This document shows, in pieces, positions 1 through 7,398 of a DNA stretch of 64,000 bases. Source of the stretch: Saccharopolyspora hirsuta (GTDB lineage: Bacteria; Actinomycetota; Actinomycetes; Mycobacteriales; Pseudonocardiaceae); NCBI RefSeq assembly GCF_008630535.1, contig NZ_VWPH01000009.1:248001-312000 (forward strand), given 5' to 3'. The translations under genes were made by a program, and so were the position numbers. Under the pieces are notes generated by a model, which saw only the letters and a list, made by a program, of their open reading frames with translations, had not been told where the DNA came from and did no database searches. Every line of letters starts with the position of its first letter. Positions within the stretch are counted from its first letter, which is position 1.

Positions 1-1
1 C

Positions 2-754
2 ACCACGGCGGTCAAGGACGGCGCGGAGTGGGTGATCAACGGCGAGAAGACGTTCATCACCGGCGGCATCGACGCGGACTTCGTGATGGTCTTCGCGGTC
101 ACCGACAAGGAGAAGGGCGCCGACGGCGGCGTCACCTGCTTCCTGGTCGACCGCGACATGGGCTGGAAGTCCGAGCCGATCGACATCATGGGCCCGTGGG
201 AGCGCCAGCCCGCCGCGCTGGTCTTCGACAACGTGCGGGTGCCCGAGGGCAACGTCCTCGGCGAGGTCGGCCACGGCTTCAAGCTCGCCATGCAGTGGAT
301 CGGCCGCGGCCGCTACATGCTGCCCGCGCGGGCGCTGGGCGCCTGCGAGCGGCTGGTCGAGATGGGCATGGAGTACGCCAAGCAGCGCGAGACCTTCGGC
401 AAGCCGATCGCCGAGCGCCAGGCGATCCAGTGGATGGTGGCGGACTCGGCGGTGGAGATCGAGGCGCTGCGCTGGCTGGTGCTGCAGGCGGCGTGGCAGA
501 TCGACCAGGGCATGGACTCCCGGCACGCGCAGTCGATCGCCAAGCTCTACGGCGCCACCCGCGCCAACGAGATCGTCGACCGGGTGCTGCAGATCCACGG
601 CGGCATGGGCTACACCAAGGAGCTGCCGATCGAGCGCTGGTACCGCGACCTGCGCCTGCTGCGGATCTTCGAGGGCACCGACGAGATCCAGCGCCGCACG
701 CTGGCCCGCAACCTGCTGAAGGGGCACGCCTCGGTGCGCGGAGTGCTCGGCTGA
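2..754 (+). CDS. acyl-CoA dehydrogenase, C-terminal part (5' end outside window)
   Basis: The open frame enters from the left edge at base 2 and stops at 754, giving about 250 residues. It covers the middle beta domain and C-terminal helical domain of a flavin-dependent acyl-CoA dehydrogenase, which introduces the alpha-beta double bond in acyl-CoA. Family features are visible: GEKTFITGG in the beta domain, YAKQRETFGKPIAERQ at the start of the helical domain, and QIHGGMGYTKELPIERWYRDLR near the end followed by IFEGTDEIQ. The N-terminal domain lies outside the window. Chain-length specificity cannot be told from this part, so no gene symbol is given. The family call is secure. Confidence 0.93.
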   Translation, partial: TTAVKDGAEWVINGEKTFITGGIDADFVMVFAVTDKEKGADGGVTCFLVDRDMGWKSEPIDIMGPWERQPAALVFDNVRVPEGNVLGEVGHGFKLAMQWIGRGRYMLPARALGACERLVEMGMEYAKQRETFGKPIAERQAIQWMVADSAVEIEALRWLVLQAAWQIDQGMDSRHAQSIAKLYGATRANEIVDRVLQIHGGMGYTKELPIERWYRDLRLLRIFEGTDEIQRRTLARNLLKGHASVRGVLG

Positions 755-811
755 GCCCGTTTTGTCGGTAGTCTGGTGGCAAACCGTGGCACCGACGTGG
801 TGGGAGCAACG

Positions 812-970
812 ATGTCGCTGTTCAAGAAGGTCGCCGATTTCGCCAGCAGCCCGCAGGGCAAGAAGGTGATCGACCAGGCCAAGAAGTACGCCTCCGACCC
901 GAAGAACAAGGAGAAGCTCGACCAGGTCAAGGACAAGTTCTTCGGCGGCAAGGGCGACAAGAAGAGCTGA
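812..970 (+). CDS. small charged protein, MT0933-like antitoxin family candidate
   Basis: A 52-residue lysine-rich helical protein (MSLFKKVADFASSPQGKKV at the start, ending GGKGDKKS). I chose the ATG at 812, preceded by a GGGAG ribosome-binding site (802-806), rather than the longer frame from 776. Short, lysine- and aspartate-rich proteins beginning MSLFKK or MGLLDK are common in actinobacteria and are often labelled MT0933-like antitoxin. No toxin gene sits beside it, so a toxin-antitoxin role is only a family label here. The gene is followed at once by a strong terminator, so it is probably a single-gene unit or the tail of the dehydrogenase transcript. Confidence 0.65.
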   Translation: MSLFKKVADFASSPQGKKVIDQAKKYASDPKNKEKLDQVKDKFFGGKGDKKS

Positions 971-980
971 CCCGGCAACC

Positions 981-1008
981 GAACGGCCCCCGGCGACGGG
1001 GGCCGTTC
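981..1008. terminator. intrinsic hairpin terminator
   Basis: A perfect 12-bp stem (outer arms GAACGGCCCCC and GGGGGCCGTTC) closes on a GCGA tetraloop 10 bp after the stop of the small lysine-rich gene. There is no U-tract, as is usual in high-GC actinomycetes. Confidence 0.8.
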
Positions 1009-1103
1009 GTCGTTCCCGGCGCAGCGTTCCCCGATCCGGCCTTCCCGGATGATCTGGTCCGCTAGTATTCGCGCGCATCGCAGACGTTCGGCAGGAGCGG
1101 GCC

Positions 1104-1730
1104 ATGTCGCAACCACCTTGGCCGGGTAACCAGCAGGGGCCGGGCGGAGCCGTGCCGCCGCACGGCCAGTTCCCCTCACCGCATCCGCGGCAGGTCCCAC
1201 CTGGGCAGATGCCGCCGCAGGTTCCCCAGGGCCCGCCCGGTGGTCCGCAGCAGGCTCCGCCGCCAGGCGGTCCGCAGCGGCCTGGTGCGGTGCTCGCCGC
1301 CGTTGCGCTCGGCGGGATCGTCGCGCTGGTCGTGCTCGGGGTCGCCGTTTACACGTTGGTCGCGGGCTTCGCCGGGGCCAGCGGGGGCGGGGAGATCGTG
1401 GTGGTGCTGCTGGCCTTCATCGTCGGGGCGGTCGGCGCCATGCACGCGCTCGGCGTCTACCAGCTGCTGCACCCGCGGTTCCCGAACACCGCGATGATGG
1501 CCATGGCCGGGTGGATCACGGTGGCCGTCACCGGGTTCGGCGTGTTCCGCTCGATCCGCGGGCGCGGGGACGGCCCGGACCTCACCACGATGCTGGTGTG
1601 GATCGGGTTGGCCGCCGTCGTGATCACGCTGATGGTGCTGATCACCCGCCCGTCCGTCACGCGGTGGGTGCAGGCCGTCCACGCGCGCTCCCGCCAGCTC
1701 GGCCACGTCCCCAAGCAGCGTCGCCGCTGA
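1104..1730 (+). CDS. proline-rich N-terminus membrane protein, four TM segments
   Basis: A 208-residue protein. Residues 1-60 are almost entirely Pro, Gly and Gln, forming a flexible cytoplasmic tail. About four hydrophobic segments follow (near residues 62-88, 98-120, 128-150 and 160-182), then a basic C-terminus ending KQRRR. The pattern fits small actinobacterial integral membrane proteins of unknown role with disordered PPG-rich tails. ATG at 1104 follows an AGGAGCGG ribosome site. No enzymatic motif is visible, so the function is unknown. Confidence 0.75.
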   Translation: MSQPPWPGNQQGPGGAVPPHGQFPSPHPRQVPPGQMPPQVPQGPPGGPQQAPPPGGPQRPGAVLAAVALGGIVALVVLGVAVYTLVAGFAGASGGGEIVVVLLAFIVGAVGAMHALGVYQLLHPRFPNTAMMAMAGWITVAVTGFGVFRSIRGRGDGPDLTTMLVWIGLAAVVITLMVLITRPSVTRWVQAVHARSRQLGHVPKQRRR

Positions 1731-1741
1731 CCGCGAGCGAA

Positions 1742-1762
1742 ACCGCCGCGGTCAGCGGCGGT
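1742..1762. terminator. short bidirectional hairpin between convergent genes
   Basis: Eight-base arms ACCGCCGC and GCGGCGGT flank a 5-base loop. They sit between the stop at 1730 and, overlapping, the stop of the convergent GtrA-like gene. It is a plausible weak shared terminator. Confidence 0.45.
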
Positions 1763-2201
1763 CGGGGAAGACCAGGCGGTCGACCAGGAAGAACTTGAGC
1801 ACGAACATCACCGCGTAGGTGCCCAGGAACGCGCCCCACACGACCGCGACCTGCGCGCTGCGGGCGTCCGGGAACAGGGCCTGCGCCAGGGCTTCGGCGT
1901 TGTGCGTGGCCAGGGCCGCCAGCAGGGCGGTGGTCACCGAGATGACCGCGTAGCGCAGGATCTCGCCGCGCAGACCGGCTCGGCCGGTGCTGCCCCAGGT
2001 GCGCCGGTTGAGCGTGAAGTTCGGGATCGCACCGGCCAGCCACGCCGTGATCGTCGCCGCCACCGGGGCCGCGCCCAGGGCGTAGACGACGAGGAAGACG
2101 ACCTGGCTGATCGCGGTGGCCACCGCCGACGCGGCGGCGAACCGGCTGAGCAGCCGCCAGTAGCGCTTCGCACCGGTCGTCTCGGGGGCCTGCGGCGCCA
2201 T
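1752..2201 (-). CDS. GtrA-like membrane protein
   Basis: A 149-residue protein with four hydrophobic helices, matching the GtrA/DPMS1 family in length and layout. That family is thought to help move lipid-linked sugars across the membrane or to support glycosyltransferases. Family-like features are the first helix after LSRFAAASAVATAISQ, then NFTLNRRTWG between helices 2 and 3, and a fourth helix with KFFLVDRLVF. I chose the ATG at 2201 because GGAGG lies directly upstream; the frame stays open further but without a better site. No glycosyltransferase gene is adjacent, so the substrate is unknown. Confidence 0.85.
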   Translation of the reverse strand: MAPQAPETTGAKRYWRLLSRFAAASAVATAISQVVFLVVYALGAAPVAATITAWLAGAIPNFTLNRRTWGSTGRAGLRGEILRYAVISVTTALLAALATHNAEALAQALFPDARSAQVAVVWGAFLGTYAVMFVLKFFLVDRLVFPDRR

Positions 2202-2589
2202 CTCGCCTCCGTGGGATCCGCGTTCGGCCGGAACGATACCGAGCCGGGTCGCCCGAGTTCGGGGACGTCGTGAACAGCGCAGATCCGCTGGTCTGGTGGC
2301 GATGTGGAGATTGGGCCGCGTGGCGGCTTGGAATATACCAACCAGCCGGTGCACACTTGATCTCGAAACGTTTGCGGTCGCGTCGAAAGGCCGTGGTACG
2401 GGGAGCGGTGCCCCGGGCGCGGAGTCGGAGAACTCCCCACCCGGGGCACCTACCGTGTGTCGGGGGGCTTCCACACGGTCTACCGAACAGTAACTCGTTC
2501 GGTTGATCTCAGCGATACGGCACGTGGGTACATCTTCGCTCAGAGTCAGCGTCGTGCGGGCGCCTCGATGGTTGCGGTGAATTCTCGAG
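2202..2589. other. non-coding stretch with a nested hairpin
   Basis: I find no convincing gene in this upstream region of the GtrA-like gene. It holds a nested hairpin at 2407-2450, with outer arms GGTGCCCCGGG and CCCGGGGCACC (perfect) and inner GGAG/CTCC. No ORF with a ribosome site and actinomycete codon bias was found on either strand. Confidence 0.5.
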
Positions 2590-2620
2590 GGGATGGCGGC
2601 TTGAGTGAAGCCGCCATCCC
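2590..2620 (-). terminator. terminator of the TauE/SafE gene
   Basis: Perfect 13-bp arms GGGATGGCGGCTT and AAGCCGCCATCCC with a GAGTG loop lie 7 bp beyond the stop of the minus-strand exporter gene. Confidence 0.8.
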
Positions 2621-2627
2621 GGGGACG

Positions 2628-3533
2628 TCAGCTCCGCACCGCCTCCGCGGCCTCGGCGGTGTCGGGGTCCGGCTGGCGGCGCTCGGCGCGGATCACCCGG
2701 ACCGTGTAGGCGATGGCCGCCACCCAGGCGACGACGATGACCGAGTAGATGATCGTGTGCGACGCCCCGGGCAGCTCGAAGTCCTTGATCAGGGTCCGCG
2801 CGTTGGTGAGCACGATCAGCCCGCCGGCGCCGACGCCGATCAGCCGCATCGGCACGATGCGCACCAGGTAGGCCGCCAGCGGTGCGGCGATCACGCCGCC
2901 CAGCAGCAGGCCGCCCACGGTCAGCCAGGACAGGTTCTGGTCCGACAGGGCGAACAGGAAGCCGATGCTCGCCGCGGCTGCGATCAGGAACTCGCTGGTG
3001 TCGACCGAGCCGATGACCTTGCGCGGTTCGACCCGGCCGGTGCTCAGCAGCGTCGGGGTCGCCACCGGGCCCCAGCCGCCACCGCCGGTGGCGTCCACGA
3101 ACCCGGCGACCAGGCCGAGCGGGGCGAGCAGCTTGCCGCTGACGCCGGTGAGCTGGCGGCGGCGCAGCGGGCGGAAGGCGAACCGCGCCAGCACGTAGAT
3201 GCCGAGCACGAGCAGGATCGTGGACATCCACGGCTCGGCGGCCTCGGTGGAGAGGTTGCTCAGCGCGGTGGCGCCGAGGAACGCGCCGATCGCGCCGGGC
3301 ACGCCGAGCGTGAGCACGACGCGCCAGTCGACGTTGCCGAACTTCCAGTGCGACAGCCCGGAGGCCAGCGAGGTGCCCAGCTCGGCGAGGTGCACCGAGG
3401 CGGAGGCCAGGGCCGGGCTCATCCCGGCCGCGAGCAGGATGGTCGTGGACGTGACGCCGTAGGCCATGCCGAGGGAGCCGTCGACCAGCTGCGCGACGAA
3501 TCCACCGATCGCGAAGATCAGGAACGCTTGCAC
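2628..3533 (-). CDS. TauE/SafE family sulfite/sulfonate exporter
   Basis: A 301-residue polytopic membrane protein of the TauE/SafE (DUF81) family, which exports sulfur-containing anions such as sulfite or sulfoacetate. The family's two duplicated halves are visible: residues about 1-110 with GSLGMAYGVTSTTILL, and 130-240 with FVDATGGGGWGPVATPTLL. The GTG start at 3533 has GGAG five bases upstream (3539-3542). A cysteine-rich leader ORF lies 96 bp upstream on the same strand, which supports a sulfur-related role and sulfur-dependent control. The exact anion cannot be read from sequence. Confidence 0.85.
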   Translation of the reverse strand: MQAFLIFAIGGFVAQLVDGSLGMAYGVTSTTILLAAGMSPALASASVHLAELGTSLASGLSHWKFGNVDWRVVLTLGVPGAIGAFLGATALSNLSTEAAEPWMSTILLVLGIYVLARFAFRPLRRRQLTGVSGKLLAPLGLVAGFVDATGGGGWGPVATPTLLSTGRVEPRKVIGSVDTSEFLIAAAASIGFLFALSDQNLSWLTVGGLLLGGVIAAPLAAYLVRIVPMRLIGVGAGGLIVLTNARTLIKDFELPGASHTIIYSVIVVAWVAAIAYTVRVIRAERRQPDPDTAEAAEAVRS

Positions 3534-3629
3534 GATGTCTCCGAGGGTGCGAGGGGTGCCGGGACCGGCGCGCGTGCGGACGCGCGCTGCGAGGACCGGG
3601 AGCGGGAGGAGCGGGCAGTGCGGGCGGGG

Positions 3630-3722
3630 CTACCGCGCGCACCGACACCCTGCGGAGGTGACGCGTCGGAGGTCCACGTGGAGGCGCTGCACGAGCAGCC
3701 GCCACTGATCACCAGGCGTCAT
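3630..3722 (-). CDS. 30-residue cysteine-containing leader peptide (putative attenuator)
   Basis: A tiny ORF ends 96 bp upstream of the TauE/SafE gene on the same strand. It contains LLVQRLHVDLRRV and ends SAGCRCAR, with cysteines at positions 26 and 28. This matches the pattern of actinobacterial leader peptides found before sulfur-assimilation genes: an RxHxDLxR core followed by terminal Cys codons. Comparable cysteine-containing leader ORFs in mycobacteria act as cysteine-responsive attenuators. The ATG at 3722 has no ribosome site. A TANNNT-like CACTGT (3728-3733) lies five bases upstream, so the transcript may be leaderless. Too short for usual gene calling. Confidence 0.75.
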   Translation of the reverse strand: MTPGDQWRLLVQRLHVDLRRVTSAGCRCAR

Positions 3723-3733
3723 GGGGGACAGTG

Positions 3734-4138
3734 AAGCAGATCCCGCGATCGAGTGGCACCGCCTCTCAGAGTGCGGGAGGCCGGGTTGCCGGGACGGCCG
3801 GGTTCTGTGCGCAAGGCCACTTCCGGCGGTGGACGATCTTCGAAAGCCGGTCTCCCGTGCGGTGCTCCGGCCTCCCGCCCGAAGTGTCCTCTGTGGACCC
3901 GTGCGACTCCGGCCGCGGTCGGCGGGGTCTTGCGCCCTCTCTCGTGGTCCGGGTGCGGACCTGCGGAAACCGACGTTCCGCTGATCGTCGTCGCGGCTCG
4001 CTGATCTCGGGTCTCGCGTTGCGGTTCCGGGGCTCGCGGCGGGACTTCGCCGTTATCCGATGGTCATCTTCGGCGGGCACTCAGAGTGATTATCTGCATG
4101 GCATCCGTAGCACGAAGTTCAGGTGAACGGACCAATGC
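3734..4138. other. non-coding stretch, nothing recognised
   Basis: About 400 bp between the leader-peptide promoter region and the M23 peptidase promoter. Open frames exist in several phases but lack ribosome sites, family motifs and consistent third-position GC. I see no riboswitch I can name. Confidence 0.4.
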
Positions 4139-4200
4139 TTGCGTCTATTGATAACCCTCAGCTACTTTCCCCGCTCGTACGTCACGGTTCGGTCACGGCA
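4139..4200 (+). promoter_or_regulatory. candidate promoter and GTCACG direct repeat before the M23 peptidase gene
   Basis: TTGCGT (4139-4144) and TACTTT (4163-4168) are separated by 18 bp and could form a housekeeping promoter. Just downstream are two direct repeats, GTCACGGTT (4181) and GTCACGGCA (4192). They are exactly 11 bp apart, so they lie on the same face of the helix. Spaced direct repeats of this kind resemble sites of the cell-wall regulator MtrA, which controls M23 and NlpC peptidase genes in related actinobacteria. The MtrA link is inference. Confidence 0.4.
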
Positions 4201-4279
4201 ATGTCTCGCTCCCCCGAGAGGCATTCCCCGCACCCCCCGAGCGGGAAGTGGCCGGATCCCCCCGAGACGGAAGGTGAAG

Positions 4280-5071
4280 ATGGGCAAGCACCGCAAGGAG
4301 GGCGGCCATACCCCGAGGGCCGCCCTCCCGCTACGGAACAAGTTCGTCGCCGCAGTGGTGGCCGGTGGCGCTTTCGCCGCCGTGGGCCAGCCGCTGGCCG
4401 CGGCCGGCGAGCAGACCGACGTCCCCGAACGCAGCACAGCGGTGCACCCGCTCGCCGCCAGCAAGCAGCTGAGCCTGGCGCTCACCGGGACGGCCACCAG
4501 TCCCGCCGCGGTCCAGCTGCTCGCTCCCGAGACCGAGACCGACTCGGTCGAGGAGTCCGGTCAGATCGACAAGGCCGAGGCCATCGAGCAGGCCCGCGCG
4601 GAAGCCGAGCGGGCCCGCCAGGAGGCCGAGCGCGCCGCGGCCGAGGCCAAGCGCGCCGAGGAGGAAGCGGCCCGCAAGGCCGCCAGCGGCTTCGTCAAGC
4701 CCGCGGAGGGCACCTTCACCTCCGGCTTCGGCGCCCGCTGGGGCACCAGCCACAACGGGATCGACATCGCCAACAGCATCGGCACCCCGATCCGCGCGGT
4801 GGCCGCCGGCACCGTGATCGACGCCGGTCCGGCCAGCGGCTTCGGGCAGTGGATCCGGCTGCAGCACGAGGACGGCACGATCACCGTCTACGGCCACATC
4901 AACACCATCGACGTCAGCGAGGGTGAGAAGGTCGGCGCCGGTGAGCAGATCGCCACGATGGGCAACCGCGGGCAGTCCACCGGCCCGCACCTGCACTTCG
5001 AGGTGATCGTGGGCGGCAAGAAGATCAACCCGCTGCCGTGGCTGAGCGCCCGCGGCATCGAGGTGCAGTAA
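4280..5071 (+). CDS. secreted M23 family metallopeptidase (peptidoglycan hydrolase)
   Basis: A 263-residue exported protein. A positively charged N-terminus and a hydrophobic stretch (about residues 18-38) form a signal sequence. An Ala/Glu/Arg-rich coiled coil follows (about 95-135), then a C-terminal LytM/M23 domain. Zinc-binding motifs are intact: SHNGIDIAN (HxxxD) and GPHLHFEV (HxH). Such enzymes cut peptide cross-links in peptidoglycan during growth and division. The ATG at 4280 is preceded by GGAAGGTGA (4269-4277). It is a single-gene unit with its own terminator. The exact bond cleaved is unknown. Confidence 0.92.
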   Translation: MGKHRKEGGHTPRAALPLRNKFVAAVVAGGAFAAVGQPLAAAGEQTDVPERSTAVHPLAASKQLSLALTGTATSPAAVQLLAPETETDSVEESGQIDKAEAIEQARAEAERARQEAERAAAEAKRAEEEAARKAASGFVKPAEGTFTSGFGARWGTSHNGIDIANSIGTPIRAVAAGTVIDAGPASGFGQWIRLQHEDGTITVYGHINTIDVSEGEKVGAGEQIATMGNRGQSTGPHLHFEVIVGGKKINPLPWLSARGIEVQ

Positions 5072-5093
5072 GCACCTCCCCCCCCCCCGAGCG

Positions 5094-5135
5094 ACCGCCC
5101 GGGACCCGAATTTCCCCCGACGGGTCCCGGGCGGT
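5094..5135 (+). terminator. strong intrinsic terminator after the M23 gene
   Basis: Perfect 15-bp arms ACCGCCCGGGACCCG and CGGGTCCCGGGCGGT with a 12-base loop begin 22 bp after the stop. Confidence 0.85.
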
Positions 5136-5184
5136 TCCCCATCTCCGGGGCCGCTGTCGGCCGGTTCGGCTACCGTCCCGTCGC

Positions 5185-7107
5185 ATGATCGTCAAAGGCA
5201 GTGCGGTCGTGCTGGCGGGGCGCTTCACCGAGGTGTCCCGGGCCGAGGCGAAACGCGGTCTGGAAGCGCTGGGTGCTGAGGTGATCGGATCGGTCTCCGC
5301 CCGGACCGACCTGGTGTTCGCGGGTGCGGACGCCGGGGCGATGGCGGAGTTGGCCGCCGCGCAGGACGTTCCGGTCCACGACGAGGCCGCCTTGCTGGCC
5401 GTGCTCTCCAGCGAGCCCGCGGAGTTCGCCGGGATCCCCGATCCGTCAGCCGGGCCGGACGCGGCGCTGGAGCGGCTGCGCGGTGCCGACTGGTCCGCGT
5501 TCGCCCCCGTGCGCGACACCGTGCCGCTGCGCGAAGCGCTCGAAGCACTGGAGCAGATGGACGGGATCACCGAGGCGCACCGGTTGGCCACCCAGCGGAT
5601 GAGGGAGGCCGGGGCGGTGCTGCGCCACCCGGACGTGCACCGCGGCGACGTGGTCACGCACGCGCTGAGCCCGTGCGGCCGCTACCTCGCGATCGGCAGC
5701 TGGTGCGGCGGCGACTACGACCGGGGCGGCGCCGTGCAGATCTGGGAAGTCGCCACCGCCCGGTGCGTCAACGTGATCGACGGGATCCGCGGCGGTGCGG
5801 GCTGGCCGGGAACGGCCCGCAACCTCCAGTGGTCGTCGGACGGTTCGCGCATCGCCGCTGAGTTCGACACCAATCTCACGGGCGTGTGGGATCCGCACCG
5901 CGCCGAAGCCGCCCCGATCGCCGAGGCGTTCTTCTTCGCCAGCGCCAAGCCGACCGGGTTCGCCCTCGCCCCGGACGGCGAGCGCGCCTGCGTCTTCCAG
6001 GAAACGCCGCACGCCTTCCAGAGCAGCATCGTGTCGATGCTCCAGGGCCGGGTGTCGGGGCCGCCGGACGGCGAGGAGCTCGGTCCGGAGCCGATCCGGT
6101 TCAGCACACCGCTGTCCGCGGAAGCGCGGGCGGTCTTCGGGGCGGACGAGGAAGCGGGGATCCTCTTCGACCGCGCGTTCTGGTCCCGGGACGGTGCGCG
6201 GATCTACGGCGACATCGGGCAGGGCCGGTGGGCGGTGTCGCTCGACGTCGAGCAGCGGGGGCTCGCCTGGTTCCGGGAAACCGGCAGCGCGGACGGGCCG
6301 CCGCCGGAGTGGAGCCTGGACGAGCGCCTGCTCGCCCACCAGGACGGCGGTCGGCTGGTCATCTCCGATGCCCTGACCGGGGAGCCGACGGCCGACCTCG
6401 CCGGGTACCCGGGAGCGAGCTTCCTGTCCTGGGGGCCGGGCGGCCGACTGGCCGTGGTGGTGTCCCCCGACCCCGACGTGGCTGCCGATCCGGTCGTGGG
6501 GATCGTCGACGGAACGACCGGCGTGCACCGCTACGACCTGCCGGTCGACGTGGATTCCAGCGACCCGCACCGCTCCGACGGGCTGACGTGGGCGTGGTCG
6601 CCGGACGGGGAGCGCGCGGCGTGCGCCACCGCCACCGGCCGGATCGAGGTCTGGGCTCTCGGCGAGCAGCCCGAACGGCTGCACGAGCTCGACGGGCTCC
6701 GGCGCGAGGTGGACGGGTACACCTCCACGTTCGACCTGGTGTGGGCGTCGCACGACGTGCTCATCGCGATCGGACGGCGCGCACTGCGCTTCTTCCGCGC
6801 CACGACCGGCGAGATCATCGGCGACTTCGCCTTCGACCGCGCGCCGCGCGCCCCGCGCCCGCTCGACCTCGGCTCGGACCTGCTGCCCGACCCCGTGTTC
6901 GCCCTGGACGGCGAGACCTGGGCCGCCGCGTTCGAGAGCGGTGCGGTGATCGTCGAGCCCGGCCGGGAGGACGCCCTGCCCGACCTGCTCGCCTGGTCGG
7001 TCGCGAACCGCTTCGCCTGGCCCGTTCGCTGGGGCGACCTCGACATCTTCCCGGACGCCCGCGCCGCGGCTCGTGCGGAACCGCGCCTGGCCCCGTTCGT
7101 CGGATGA
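5185..7107 (+). CDS. BRCT-domain plus WD40-like beta-propeller protein
   Basis: A 640-residue cytoplasmic protein. Residues about 4-75 look like a BRCT domain: LAGRFTEVSRAEAKRGLEALGA followed by the hydrophobic strand of the fold. A linker region with a short helix follows (about 90-145). The rest consists of WD40/YncE-like blades, visible as repeated phrases such as LSPCGRYLAIGS, LQWSSDGSRIAAEF, WAWSPDGERAACAT and IEVWAL. BRCT domains bind phosphopeptides or DNA ends and propellers are interaction platforms. No catalytic motif is evident. It is monocistronic. The ATG at 5185 lacks an obvious ribosome site. The function is unknown. Confidence 0.7.
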   Translation: MIVKGSAVVLAGRFTEVSRAEAKRGLEALGAEVIGSVSARTDLVFAGADAGAMAELAAAQDVPVHDEAALLAVLSSEPAEFAGIPDPSAGPDAALERLRGADWSAFAPVRDTVPLREALEALEQMDGITEAHRLATQRMREAGAVLRHPDVHRGDVVTHALSPCGRYLAIGSWCGGDYDRGGAVQIWEVATARCVNVIDGIRGGAGWPGTARNLQWSSDGSRIAAEFDTNLTGVWDPHRAEAAPIAEAFFFASAKPTGFALAPDGERACVFQETPHAFQSSIVSMLQGRVSGPPDGEELGPEPIRFSTPLSAEARAVFGADEEAGILFDRAFWSRDGARIYGDIGQGRWAVSLDVEQRGLAWFRETGSADGPPPEWSLDERLLAHQDGGRLVISDALTGEPTADLAGYPGASFLSWGPGGRLAVVVSPDPDVAADPVVGIVDGTTGVHRYDLPVDVDSSDPHRSDGLTWAWSPDGERAACATATGRIEVWALGEQPERLHELDGLRREVDGYTSTFDLVWASHDVLIAIGRRALRFFRATTGEIIGDFAFDRAPRAPRPLDLGSDLLPDPVFALDGETWAAAFESGAVIVEPGREDALPDLLAWSVANRFAWPVRWGDLDIFPDARAAARAEPRLAPFVG

Positions 7108-7398
7108 GAAAGCGCCCCGCACGGTCGGGGAAGGGCCGTCTCCGCGCTCGGCGATCTGATCCTGGCGGCCCGGGCCGGGTTCGCCGAAGCCGCGGAAGGT
7201 GTGCTGCAGTGGCCGGTGCGTTCGGCCCGCGGCGACGTGGTTCGCGCGGGCCAGGGCGGTTTCGGCGAGCGGGGGAACCGTTTCCGGCGATCGCCGGGTT
7301 CCCGGGGGCGCGTCGCCCGTCGTTCACGTGCGCGTCCGGTTTCCGTCGCCGGTGATCGTTACCGTCACCCGCGTTCACCAGTCCGACTTAGGAGCGAC
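7108..7398. other. intergenic stretch before the phytase gene
   Basis: About 290 bp without a supportable gene. The only clear signal is GGAG at 7391-7394 serving the phytase start. Confidence 0.4.

Noticed and set aside
4050..4279. c-di-AMP (ydaO-type) riboswitch before the M23 peptidase gene
   Set aside because: Actinomycete peptidase genes often carry one, but the conserved core phrases of the ydaO motif were not found in this leader.
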